A stretch of 19,023 nucleotides of DNA from NCBI GenBank assembly GCA_038244055.1, contig JBBRTW010000090.1, forward strand, positions 1 through 19,023, given 5' to 3'. Below are positions 1 through 6,808 of this stretch, piece by piece (the stretch's first letter is position 1; every line of letters begins with the position of its first letter). Source of the stretch: DASPKW01 sp038244055. Lineage in GTDB: Bacteria; Planctomycetota; Phycisphaerae; Tepidisphaerales; Tepidisphaeraceae. The translations under genes were made by a program, and so were the position numbers. The notes below the pieces were generated by a model, which had not been told where the DNA came from, ran no database searches, and was given only the letters and a program-made list of their open reading frames with translations.

Positions 1-140
1 GATTAGAGCAGGATCGGCGCGGCGATGCAATTCGATTGTTGCGACGCGGCGAGGTGCTGGTGCGCCCTGGCTGGCTGTTCTTCATCGAATAGTCATGCGA
101 CAAGTGGATGCGAACTGCGACAAATGAATCGCGCCGCCAG
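1..140. other. Left-edge segment, gene content unresolved
   Basis: This stretch lies downstream of the kinase stop codon. It contains promoter-like element P1 (93-122), which points left. On the minus strand an ATG at 85-83 opens a frame that runs off the edge and encodes a basic Ser/Asn/Arg-rich start. That would fit the N-terminus of another LEPR-type surface protein, but it has no Shine-Dalgarno sequence and starts only 7 nt after the P1 downstream half-site. On the plus strand, bases 3-92 read as a possible C-terminal tail ending in a TAG at 90-92. The two readings are mutually antisense and I cannot choose between them. The real gene driven by P1 may begin beyond the window. Confidence 0.4.
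93..122 (-). promoter_or_regulatory. P1: bipartite ECF-type promoter, leftward
   Basis: On the minus strand TGTCGCA (122-116) is followed by exactly 15 bases and TCGCATGA (100-93). Half-sites and spacing are identical to those before the kinase and both Ca-binding repeat protein genes. The orientation points out of the window, so the controlled gene is mostly or wholly outside. The layout fits an ECF -35/-10 pair; the -35 resembles the TGTC-type -35 elements described for some ECF groups. The repeated TCGCA, 20 bp apart, would also allow a direct-repeat operator. Confidence 0.75.
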
Positions 141-2924
141 TCAATTCACCGTGGGGGCGTCGAGATGGAACCTGGCCCGCACGGCGGCCGCCTCCGCTTT
201 GCGGCCCAGGTCGTCGAGACGGGCTGCATGGCTGCTGGCAAGCTGGCGCGTCGTGGGGTGATCCGGGCCGAGGCTCGGCAGCGCCGCCGCTTTGCGAACC
301 GCTTCGGCATAATACGGCTCGGCCTCTTTCTCTCGGCCCAGCAGCGCCAGCACGCCCCCGTAATTGGCCAGCGATGTAATCGTGTTCGGATGATCCGCGC
401 CGAGTACCCGTTGATTGCTCTCCAGCGCGCTCTTGAGCAGCGGCTCGGCCTCGGCGGGTCTCTCCAATTCTTCCAGCACGATGGCATAAGTATTGAGCGA
501 TGCGATCGTCGCCGGATGATCCGCGCCCAGAACCCGCCGCCGCCGCTCCAGCACATCCTTGAGAAGCGGCTCGGCCTCGGCTTCCCGCCGCAACGTCTCC
601 AGCACATCCGCGTAGTTATGCAGCGATTCGAGGGTTCGGGGGTGATCCTCTCCAAAGACGTGCCGCCGCCGCTCCAGCGCTTCCTTGAAAAGCGGCTCGG
701 CCTCATCCGCGCGGTTCAACCGGAGCAGCGCTGCGGCATAATTGTTCATCGATGTCATCGTGTCGGGGTGATCATCGCCCAGAATCCGCCGCCGCTGCCC
801 CAGCGTCTCTTTGAAGAGTGGCTCGGCTTCGGCGGTCCTGTCCAGTGAATCCAGCACGCTGGCATAGCTGTTCGACGATCCCATCGTGTCGGGATGATCC
901 TTCCCCAGCACCCGCTGCCGCCACGCCAGCGCCTGCTTCAGCAGCGGCTCGGCCTCTTTGGCGCGGCCGAGAAAATCCAGGGTGGCGCCGTAGTTGTTCA
1001 TCGCCGAAATCGTGTCCGGATGATTCTCCCCCAGCACGCGCTGATACCGCTCCAACGCCTCCTTGCGCAGCGGCTCGGTCTCCTTCTCCCGCCCCAACGC
1101 ATCCAGCACCCCCGAATAATTGTTGAGCGCGGAGATCGCGTCCGGGTCATCGGGACCCAGCGTGCGCCGGTATCGCTCCAGCGCGTCTTTGAAAAGCGGC
1201 TCGGCCTCCTTCGCCCGGCCCTGCAACTTCAGCGCGATCGCGCAACTGTTCTGCGAATGCAGCGTATCGGGATGATCCTCGCCCAGCAGCTTCCGGCGCA
1301 TCCGCAGCGCCGCCTCCGCATGCGGAAGGGCCAGCTCGCTCTGACCGATGGCGATAAACGTCACCGCCAGCGTGTCCCGAATCGCCGCCTCCACTAGCGG
1401 CTTGTCCGCGAATCGCTTGCCCACCGCGTCCGCCGCCGGCTGAATCATGGCGCGGACGATCGTGTCCGAAATCCTGGCGTCGCCGATCCGCGCGGGCCTG
1501 GCCCCCGCCAGCACATCATTGGTCAGGAAGTCCAGCACCGCCCTGGCGTTGTCCCGCTCGGCCACCGCCTCGTTCTTCTTCTTCTCGACTTCCAGCTTCT
1601 GGCGTTCCGTCTCGGCCGCGTGCTCGCTGGCACGGACGAAGCCGATGGTCGAGACCGTCGCCCCCGCGATGAGCAGCAGCAGAAACGCGGCCGCCGTCGC
1701 CACCGTCGCCCGGTTGCGCCGCAGCAGCTTCCGCAGCCGATAAGCCATCGATTCAGGCCCGGCGATCAGCGGCCGGCCGGACAGATAGTGCCCGATGTCA
1801 TCCGCCAGCTCGATGGCCGAGCGATAGCGCCCATCGGGCTCCTTGCGCATCGCCTTAAGCGGAATCCACTCCAGTTCGCGGCGCAGCTCGGCCTCCAGCG
1901 TCTGCAGCGCCATGTGCCGGAGCCGGGCGATCTCGGTCGCCGCCGGACCGCCCATGGTCTTGAGCTTCGTGCTGGGGCGCGGCGGCTCATCGTCGCGAAT
2001 GATTCGCAGCATCGCCCCGACGGCCGCCTGCTTGAGCTGCGAGGGATCGAACGGCAACGCGCCGGAGAGCAGCTCATACAGCACCACGCCCAGCGAATAA
2101 ACATCCGATCGCGTATCGACTTCCCCGGAAGTCGCGGCATCCGCCTGCTCCGGGCTCATGTAAGCCGGCGTGCCGACCAGCATGCCATGCTCGGTGAAAA
2201 ACGTCTCCTTGGTCAGCTTCGCGCCGCCGATCGCCTTGGCCACCCCGAAGTCGATCACTTTGAGCAGCGGCTTGTCATCCTGCATCATCACCAGCAGGTT
2301 CGATGGCTTGAGGTCGCGGTGCAGGATCGCCTTCTGGTGCGCGTGCGTGATGGCGGCGCAGGCCTGCACGAAAAGCTCGAGTCGCTGGCGGGTGGAAAGC
2401 TCGTGCTTGTCGCAGAACCGGGTGATCGGTTCGCCGGGAACATATTCCATGACGAAGTAGGGGCGATGGCCCTCGGTAACACCCGCATCCAGCACCCGCG
2501 CGATGTTGGGATGGCTCATCATCGCCAGGGTCTGCCGCTCGACCTGGAAGCGCGCCAGCACCCCCCGCGAGTCCATTCCCGGCCGGATCACCTTGATCGC
2601 AACCGTCTGGAGAATCGGATCGGTTCGCTCGGCGAGATACACCATGCCCATTCCACCTTCGCCGAGCGGCCGCAGAATGCGGTACGGGCCAATCGTCTCC
2701 GGCATCGCCGGCTCAGGCGAAGGCATGTCCTCCCAGGCGGTTTTGTTGGGATCAGCCGCCTCCGACGCCGTCACGGGCGATTGGGATATCAGATCCAGGA
2801 CCTCGCGAAGAAGTTCCTTGTCGTCTCCGCACCCGCCCACCAGAAAATGCTCGCGCTGCTCGGGCGGCAGGTCCTGCGCCTCGAGAAACAGATCCTTGAT
2901 GATTTGCCAGCGCTGGGGGGTCAT
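141..2924 (-). CDS. Transmembrane Ser/Thr protein kinase with C-terminal TPR array
   Basis: This is a 927-residue Hanks-type kinase. A glycine loop GEGGMG lies at residues 88-93, VAIK places the ATP-binding lysine at 111, HRDLKPSN is at 202-209 (catalytic Asp 204), DFG is at 225-227 and GTPAYMSPE at 251-259, so it should be active. One hydrophobic segment at about 408-430 follows an Arg-rich stretch, then a charged Glu/Lys linker likely to be coiled coil. Residues of about 515-915 are tetratricopeptide repeats of 42 residues, with nine copies of an LGxDHPxT-like signature and EAEPL in each unit. The kinase domain should be cytoplasmic and the TPR part on the other side of the membrane (inference). 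It follows the ECF sigma gene on the same strand after 83 bp but has its own promoter-like element P2. This pairing is common in Planctomycetota, where the kinase is thought to act on the sigma factor. The direct substrate is not shown here. Confidence 0.95.
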   Translation of the reverse strand: MTPQRWQIIKDLFLEAQDLPPEQREHFLVGGCGDDKELLREVLDLISQSPVTASEAADPNKTAWEDMPSPEPAMPETIGPYRILRPLGEGGMGMVYLAERTDPILQTVAIKVIRPGMDSRGVLARFQVERQTLAMMSHPNIARVLDAGVTEGHRPYFVMEYVPGEPITRFCDKHELSTRQRLELFVQACAAITHAHQKAILHRDLKPSNLLVMMQDDKPLLKVIDFGVAKAIGGAKLTKETFFTEHGMLVGTPAYMSPEQADAATSGEVDTRSDVYSLGVVLYELLSGALPFDPSQLKQAAVGAMLRIIRDDEPPRPSTKLKTMGGPAATEIARLRHMALQTLEAELRRELEWIPLKAMRKEPDGRYRSAIELADDIGHYLSGRPLIAGPESMAYRLRKLLRRNRATVATAAAFLLLLIAGATVSTIGFVRASEHAAETERQKLEVEKKKNEAVAERDNARAVLDFLTNDVLAGARPARIGDARISDTIVRAMIQPAADAVGKRFADKPLVEAAIRDTLAVTFIAIGQSELALPHAEAALRMRRKLLGEDHPDTLHSQNSCAIALKLQGRAKEAEPLFKDALERYRRTLGPDDPDAISALNNYSGVLDALGREKETEPLRKEALERYQRVLGENHPDTISAMNNYGATLDFLGRAKEAEPLLKQALAWRQRVLGKDHPDTMGSSNSYASVLDSLDRTAEAEPLFKETLGQRRRILGDDHPDTMTSMNNYAAALLRLNRADEAEPLFKEALERRRHVFGEDHPRTLESLHNYADVLETLRREAEAEPLLKDVLERRRRVLGADHPATIASLNTYAIVLEELERPAEAEPLLKSALESNQRVLGADHPNTITSLANYGGVLALLGREKEAEPYYAEAVRKAAALPSLGPDHPTTRQLASSHAARLDDLGRKAEAAAVRARFHLDAPTVN

Positions 2925-2931
2925 GATTAAG

Positions 2932-2946
2932 CCGGATTCTATCCGG
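2932..2946 (-). promoter_or_regulatory. Leader hairpin between Shine-Dalgarno and kinase start
   Basis: CCGGAT-AGA-ATCCGG is a perfect 6-bp stem with a 3-nt loop in the kinase leader. The nearest Shine-Dalgarno-like GGAG (2951-2948) lies 23 nt before the ATG, too far to work as a linear spacer. Folding the 15-nt hairpin reduces the effective spacing to about 8 nt. The hairpin may therefore position the ribosome-binding site or tune translation. This is inference from spacing alone. Confidence 0.4.
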
Positions 2947-2957
2947 TCTCCACCGCA

Positions 2958-2987
2958 TCATGCGAAGACGGGATCGCCGCTGCGACA
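2958..2987 (-). promoter_or_regulatory. P2: bipartite ECF-type promoter of the kinase gene
   Basis: On the minus strand TGTCGCA (2987-2981), 15 bases, then TCGCATGA (2965-2958). The element ends 33 nt before the kinase ATG and begins 20 bp after the sigma gene stop codon. It is one of four copies with invariant half-sites and unrelated spacers, as expected for a sigma-factor promoter. It implies the kinase can be transcribed separately from the sigma gene. Confidence 0.8.
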
Positions 2988-3007
2988 AGAATTGATGGCA
3001 GGCCCGC

Positions 3008-3595
3008 TTACGGTGCGGCGGGCGGCGCTGATTCCGGCCCCAGCTTCTTCGCCAGCCAGGCGCTGGCCAGCAGCCACTCGCGGTTGACGGTCCGGCTGGA
3101 AAGCTCGAGAGACTCGGCCACCTCCGCGATACTCATGCCCACGAAACAGCGGAGTTTGACGATATCGGCCATCCGTTTATCGAACTGCTCCAGCTCGTCA
3201 AGCGCTTCGTGAACGGCCAATACGTCCAGCGAAGGCTCGTTGGCGCTCTGGCGCGGGTCGGCAATGTCATCCGACAGGCAATCGCGGGCGCGGCCGCCGC
3301 CGCGCTTGAGTTGTTTCTGACGGCGGGCCCGCTCCACCAGGATTCGCCGCATCGCCTCGGCCGCCGATGCGAAAAAATGGGCCCGATTCTCAAAATTCGG
3401 CGCGGTCCCCCCGAATAGACGTACATACGCCTCGTGAACCAGCGCGGTCGGCTGAAGCGTGTGCCCGGCAGCTTCATGGCGCATTTTGGCCGCCGCCTGA
3501 CGCCGGAGATCGTCATAGACCATCGGCAAAAGCCGCGATGCCGCCATCCGGTCACCGGAAGCGGCAGCGCTCAACAGGCGGGTGAAATCCTCCAT
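3008..3595 (-). CDS. ECF-subfamily RNA polymerase sigma factor (TIGR02999-like)
   Basis: This is a 195-residue sigma-70 ECF factor. The N-terminal half holds region 2, with LQPTALVHEAYVRLF and NRAHFFASAAEAMRRILVERAR-type helices characteristic of the planctomycete-rich TIGR02999 / Sigma70_ECF family. A basic linker follows, then region 4 at about residues 130-180, with a helix-turn-helix around SIAEVAESLELSSRTVNREW. The start at 3595 (MEDFTR) fits family length. The frame stays open to 3781, but a start there would cover the divergent promoter P3 and the neighbouring gene. No anti-sigma gene is visible; the downstream kinase is the likely control partner. It is the best candidate to recognise the four TGTCGCA-N15-TCGCATGA elements around it (inference). 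I found no such element before its own gene. Confidence 0.93.
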   Translation of the reverse strand: MEDFTRLLSAAASGDRMAASRLLPMVYDDLRRQAAAKMRHEAAGHTLQPTALVHEAYVRLFGGTAPNFENRAHFFASAAEAMRRILVERARRQKQLKRGGGRARDCLSDDIADPRQSANEPSLDVLAVHEALDELEQFDKRMADIVKLRCFVGMSIAEVAESLELSSRTVNREWLLASAWLAKKLGPESAPPAAP

Positions 3596-3644
3596 TGCAA
3601 TGGCTCGGTTGCGGGGCTCGGCGATAGACCTAAACAGGGCACCC

Positions 3645-3674
3645 TGTCGCAGTCCAGCCGGCATTATCGCATGA
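3645..3674 (+). promoter_or_regulatory. P3: bipartite ECF-type promoter of the first repeat-protein gene
   Basis: TGTCGCA (3645-3651), 15 bases, then TCGCATGA (3667-3674). It ends 47 nt before the ATG at 3722, which is preceded by GGAG (3711-3714) with a 7-nt spacer. It lies in the 126-bp divergent region between the sigma gene and the first Ca-binding repeat protein gene. Confidence 0.82.
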
Positions 3675-3721
3675 GGCTTGGTTGGAAGGCAACGAAATAG
3701 TCCCTCTACTGGAGAACGATC

Positions 3722-5563
3722 ATGTTCACCGCTTCGCAACGCCGTCAAACCGACGCGCCTCGCAAGTCCCTTCGCGCCCAAAAGTTAAGCATGGCCATCG
3801 AGTCATTGGAAGATCGGCGTCTGATGAGCGCCAGCCTCGCTAATGGCGTGCTTTCCGTTGTCGGCCGCGACAGCGACACTGCCGGCGACTATATCGCCGT
3901 CGTCACGACCGCCGACCCCTCGCAACTGATGCTCAACGACAATGGGGTCGTCAGTTACTACTCTGCCAGTTCGATCAACAAGGTCGTCATCAACGGCCTG
4001 CGCGGCAATGACCGGCTGATGCTCTCGAACTCCGTCGCCAAGCCCGCCGAGATTTATGGAGGCCTGGGCAACGATACCATCGCGGGCGGGGCGGCCGGCG
4101 ACTACCTCTCCGGCGGCGGCGGCACCGATTCCATCAACGGCAACGACGGCAACGACATCCTTGACGGCGGCGTCGGCGGCTGGTGGGACCTCGCCCAAAA
4201 TGACGGAAACGACAGCCTCGCGGGTGGCGCGGGAAACGATGTCTTGTACGCCAGCGACTACGGCAACAATGTTCTGCGGGGGGGCGACGGCAATGACCAG
4301 TTGAACGGCTACGCCGGCAATGATTTCCTCGATGGCGAGGCCGGCCGCGACAACCTCAGTGGCTACACTGGAAACGATACGCTCGTCGGCAGCGTCGGTG
4401 AAGATCTTCTCTCCGGCGGGGCGGGAGATGACACCCTTCGGGTTGCGTTCAACTTCAACACCTTCATTCAGAATCGCGGCCAGGGGATCGTCCCTGCCAA
4501 TGAATACTCCAGTTTAGCCTCGGGCCAGGACATCCTCGACCTCAAACTCGATCTCGGGTCGACCATCCGCAATGTACTCAAGCCCGCAGTCAGCCAACTT
4601 CAGAGCATCACCCGTGGACTTCAACCCGTCGTCAACCTCTATCGACAGCAGATTCCGCTGATTTCCAAGCTGGATTCGAGCTTGACCTGGGGAAAAGTGC
4701 TGGATTCGAGCGGCCGGCTCGCCCCGTTCATCAATGCGATCAGCAACATCAACTCACTGAACATTGTTGAGCAAGATGGGCTGGTCGATTTTGGTCAATT
4801 CGCGGTTTCCTCGACCGGCGTGACCCGAACCAGTCTGGCCAATCCGTTCCAGTATCTTGGCGCCGTGACCAGCACGCTCAGCAGCCTGGACAGTCTGGGG
4901 GTGTCGTTTCCAGTTCTTAAGGATCCCACCAGCGCCGCCCAGATCGCGCTGGGGCGAAATGTTGACCTCATCAGCTACACCCTCCCGAGCATCGATATTG
5001 CGCCGCCGGTCTTCAGCGCGAGAGCGCCAATCTGGGGCGTCACCATCCCCGACTATGTACCGCTTATCGGTGGAAAGTCGGTGGGCATCATCGCCACCCT
5101 GGACGCGAAGGTCAGATTTCAGGCCAGCGGGACCGTCGGAATGGACCTGACCGGAGTGCGTTCGGGCAACATCTTGGATGGTTTCTACGCCACCAGCAAC
5201 ACCGGCGCTTCAATCTCCCTTAACATCACCGGCGGTGTGAAAGCCGAGGCCGAGGTCGTCTCGGTCGGGCTCACCGGCCTGTTGGGTGGAACCGTTTCGG
5301 CGACACTTCGCGATCTCAACGGCGACGGCAAGGTGCGAATCTCGGAGATGACCTCCGGCTCATCCCCATTCACCTTCTCGGCCGGCATTAACTACAGCGC
5401 ATCGGTCTGGGGCAAGGCCGAAATCCCGGGGATCACCACCAGCGTCCCGGTTCCTGGCTGGTCCGGCTGGCATCCCACCGTGTCATGGAAGACCGTCACC
5501 ATTGGCGGCTGGAGTTGGAGCGATAGCTACACCTTCGCCAGTGGCAAGTTCTCGCTGGTTTGA
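3722..5563 (+). CDS. RTX-type Ca-binding surface protein with LEPR-like N-terminus
   Basis: This is a 613-residue protein. The N-terminus is basic and hydrophilic, with IESLEDRRLMSA at residues 26-37. This resembles the LEPR-XLL motif that marks many planctomycete exported proteins; there is no ordinary hydrophobic signal peptide. Residues of about 113-240 carry hemolysin-type nonapeptide repeats (GGxGxDxLxGG forms), which bind calcium in a parallel beta-roll. The remaining 370 residues match no family I recognise, except a clean EF-hand-like loop at 531-542 (D-L-N-G-D-G-K-V-R-I-S-E). The C-terminus is Trp/Ser/Gly-rich. The start is set by GGAG 7 nt upstream. It is preceded by promoter P3 and followed by terminator T1. 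Export and calcium binding are family inferences; its role in the envelope is unknown. Confidence 0.9.
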   Translation: MFTASQRRQTDAPRKSLRAQKLSMAIESLEDRRLMSASLANGVLSVVGRDSDTAGDYIAVVTTADPSQLMLNDNGVVSYYSASSINKVVINGLRGNDRLMLSNSVAKPAEIYGGLGNDTIAGGAAGDYLSGGGGTDSINGNDGNDILDGGVGGWWDLAQNDGNDSLAGGAGNDVLYASDYGNNVLRGGDGNDQLNGYAGNDFLDGEAGRDNLSGYTGNDTLVGSVGEDLLSGGAGDDTLRVAFNFNTFIQNRGQGIVPANEYSSLASGQDILDLKLDLGSTIRNVLKPAVSQLQSITRGLQPVVNLYRQQIPLISKLDSSLTWGKVLDSSGRLAPFINAISNINSLNIVEQDGLVDFGQFAVSSTGVTRTSLANPFQYLGAVTSTLSSLDSLGVSFPVLKDPTSAAQIALGRNVDLISYTLPSIDIAPPVFSARAPIWGVTIPDYVPLIGGKSVGIIATLDAKVRFQASGTVGMDLTGVRSGNILDGFYATSNTGASISLNITGGVKAEAEVVSVGLTGLLGGTVSATLRDLNGDGKVRISEMTSGSSPFTFSAGINYSASVWGKAEIPGITTSVPVPGWSGWHPTVSWKTVTIGGWSWSDSYTFASGKFSLV

Positions 5564-5624
5564 CGCGCTGCAAGAAGCGATCCCGATCATTCCAGTCGAA
5601 GTAACTTATATCATTTATCGATAT

Positions 5625-5664
5625 GGCGGGAACCCGACCGGCGCGGGTTCCCGCCCTATTTTTG
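5625..5664 (+). terminator. T1: intrinsic terminator after first repeat-protein gene
   Basis: A perfect 12-bp stem, GGCGGGAACCCG (5625-5636) with CGGGTTCCCGCC (5644-5655), has a 7-nt loop and is followed by CTATTTTT. It lies 61 nt after the stop codon. The upper stem and loop length match the hairpin after the second repeat-protein gene. Confidence 0.85.
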
Positions 5665-5680
5665 ACCTGAAAAAAATTCT

Positions 5681-5710
5681 TGTCGCACTTTCCGCGCCCT
5701 TCTCGCATGA
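5681..5710 (+). promoter_or_regulatory. P4: bipartite ECF-type promoter of the second repeat-protein gene
   Basis: TGTCGCA (5681-5687), 15 bases, then TCGCATGA (5703-5710). It ends 48 nt before the ATG at 5759. That start has GGAG at 5748-5751 with a 7-nt spacer, nearly the same geometry as P3. It begins about 25 nt beyond the T1 hairpin, so the second gene is an independent transcription unit. Confidence 0.82.
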
Positions 5711-5758
5711 ACCTCCGTCAGACAGAAACAAAACAACACCTTTCACCGGAGTCCAGTC

Positions 5759-6655
5759 ATGCTCAACTCTTCCAAGACCAGCCGTAACAATCATAAGTCA
5801 AGCAACAACAGCAAGTTCGGAACTGCCATCGAGTCCCTCGAAGGTCGCCAGATGTTCTCGGTCGGACTCAGTGCGGCCGGCGTGCTGTGGGTTGGCGGCG
5901 GCAACTACAGTGATGTGGTCACCGTCAATCAGTCCAGCTACTTCCAGCGCGTCGGCACTGGCGTCGTTCAGCGAAGCACCGTTTCGGTTTACGAGAACGG
6001 CCTGAACACCGCCAACTTCGATGGCTCGGCCGTCAAGTCTATCCAGGTCCTCGGCTATGGCGGCAACGACATCCTCACGGTCAATGCCGGTGCTCCGGCC
6101 ACGATCGATGGCGGCGATGGCAACGATACCGTCACCGGCGGCAACGGTTCGGACAACCTCTTCGGCGGCTGGGGCGATGATGTCCTCAGTGGCGGCCAGG
6201 GCGTCACCCCCGACCTCATCGATGGCGGCCCGGGCGTGGATACTGCCGACTACTCCGGGCGCAACGATTTCATGCTCTTCCTGAGCCTCGATGAAACCCG
6301 CAATGACGGCGCGCCCGGCGAACTCGATCTAATCGCCAACTGCGAAAACGCCAATGGCGGCTCAGGCTTCGATTACATCTACGGCAACGCCGGCAACAAC
6401 GTCCTCAAGGGCAACGCCGGCAACGACTACCTCTGGGGCGGGGCCGGCTCCGACAAGCTCGTCGGCGGCGAAGGGTGCGACATCCTCGATGCGGTCGATG
6501 GCGCCTCGCTGAACGACACCCTGATCGGCGGCAACGAAAACGGCACCGGCAACGATGGCTTCGACATCGGCATCGAAGACCGCCCCTCCGGCCTGTTCGG
6601 CGCGATCATGGCCCAGTCCAAGCTCAGCAACATCGACCAGATGATCTGGAGCTGA
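5759..6655 (+). CDS. RTX-type Ca-binding protein with LEPR-like N-terminus, second copy
   Basis: This is a 298-residue protein. The first 22 residues are rich in Ser, Asn and Lys, followed by IESLEGRQMFS at 24-34, the same LEPR-like motif as in the upstream gene and again without a hydrophobic signal peptide. Residues of about 113-270 are hemolysin-type GGxGxDxLxGG repeats. They are interrupted by an insert containing DTADYSGR and GELDLI, an arrangement often seen between RTX blocks. It lacks the long C-terminal region of its neighbour. Outside the N-terminal motif and the repeats the two proteins differ, so this is a related rather than a recent copy. Its cassette of P4, 48-nt leader, GGAG and hairpin T2 parallels the first gene. 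It is likely extracellular or envelope-associated and calcium-folded (family inference). Confidence 0.9.
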   Translation: MLNSSKTSRNNHKSSNNSKFGTAIESLEGRQMFSVGLSAAGVLWVGGGNYSDVVTVNQSSYFQRVGTGVVQRSTVSVYENGLNTANFDGSAVKSIQVLGYGGNDILTVNAGAPATIDGGDGNDTVTGGNGSDNLFGGWGDDVLSGGQGVTPDLIDGGPGVDTADYSGRNDFMLFLSLDETRNDGAPGELDLIANCENANGGSGFDYIYGNAGNNVLKGNAGNDYLWGGAGSDKLVGGEGCDILDAVDGASLNDTLIGGNENGTGNDGFDIGIEDRPSGLFGAIMAQSKLSNIDQMIWS

Positions 6656-6693
6656 GCGATGAATATCGGTGCAGCATGATGGCTGAAAGGCAA

Positions 6694-6731
6694 GGAACGT
6701 GAACCCGGCACACGCGGGTTCCCGTTCTTGT
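6694..6731 (+). terminator. T2: terminator hairpin after second repeat-protein gene
   Basis: GAACCCG (6701-6707) pairs with CGGGTTC (6715-6721) across a 7-nt loop. After one mismatch the stem continues with GGAACG (6694-6699) against CGTTCT (6723-6728). The trailing T-rich stretch is weak (TTCTTGTTCC). It shares the GAACCCG-N7-CGGGTTCCCG core with T1. It ends just before uvrB. Confidence 0.65.
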
Positions 6732-6808
6732 TCCTGCGGCGAAAGCCGGCGGCCCGTCGAGCGCGGGAATTCGCGCCTGATCACGCCTATACTGCATGCC
6801 GAGGTCTT

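Noticed and set aside
3..92. Plus-strand frame reading as a plausible protein C-terminus (ends ...VRPGWLFFIE, stop TAG)
   Set aside because: Only 29 codons are visible and it would be antisense to any gene driven by the well-supported promoter P1. Not enough to call a gene.
1620..2930. Long plus-strand open frame opposite the kinase domain
   Set aside because: Shadow frame of a GC-rich gene. The product is Arg/His/Leu-rich with no domain, while the minus strand encodes all kinase motifs.
3596..3781. Upstream extension of the sigma factor
   Set aside because: It would add 62 residues with no family similarity and overlap promoter P3 and the start of the divergent gene.
6728..6808. Upstream start for uvrB
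   Set aside because: It would start at the terminator hairpin. The ATG at 6809 has GAGG and matches the family N-terminus.
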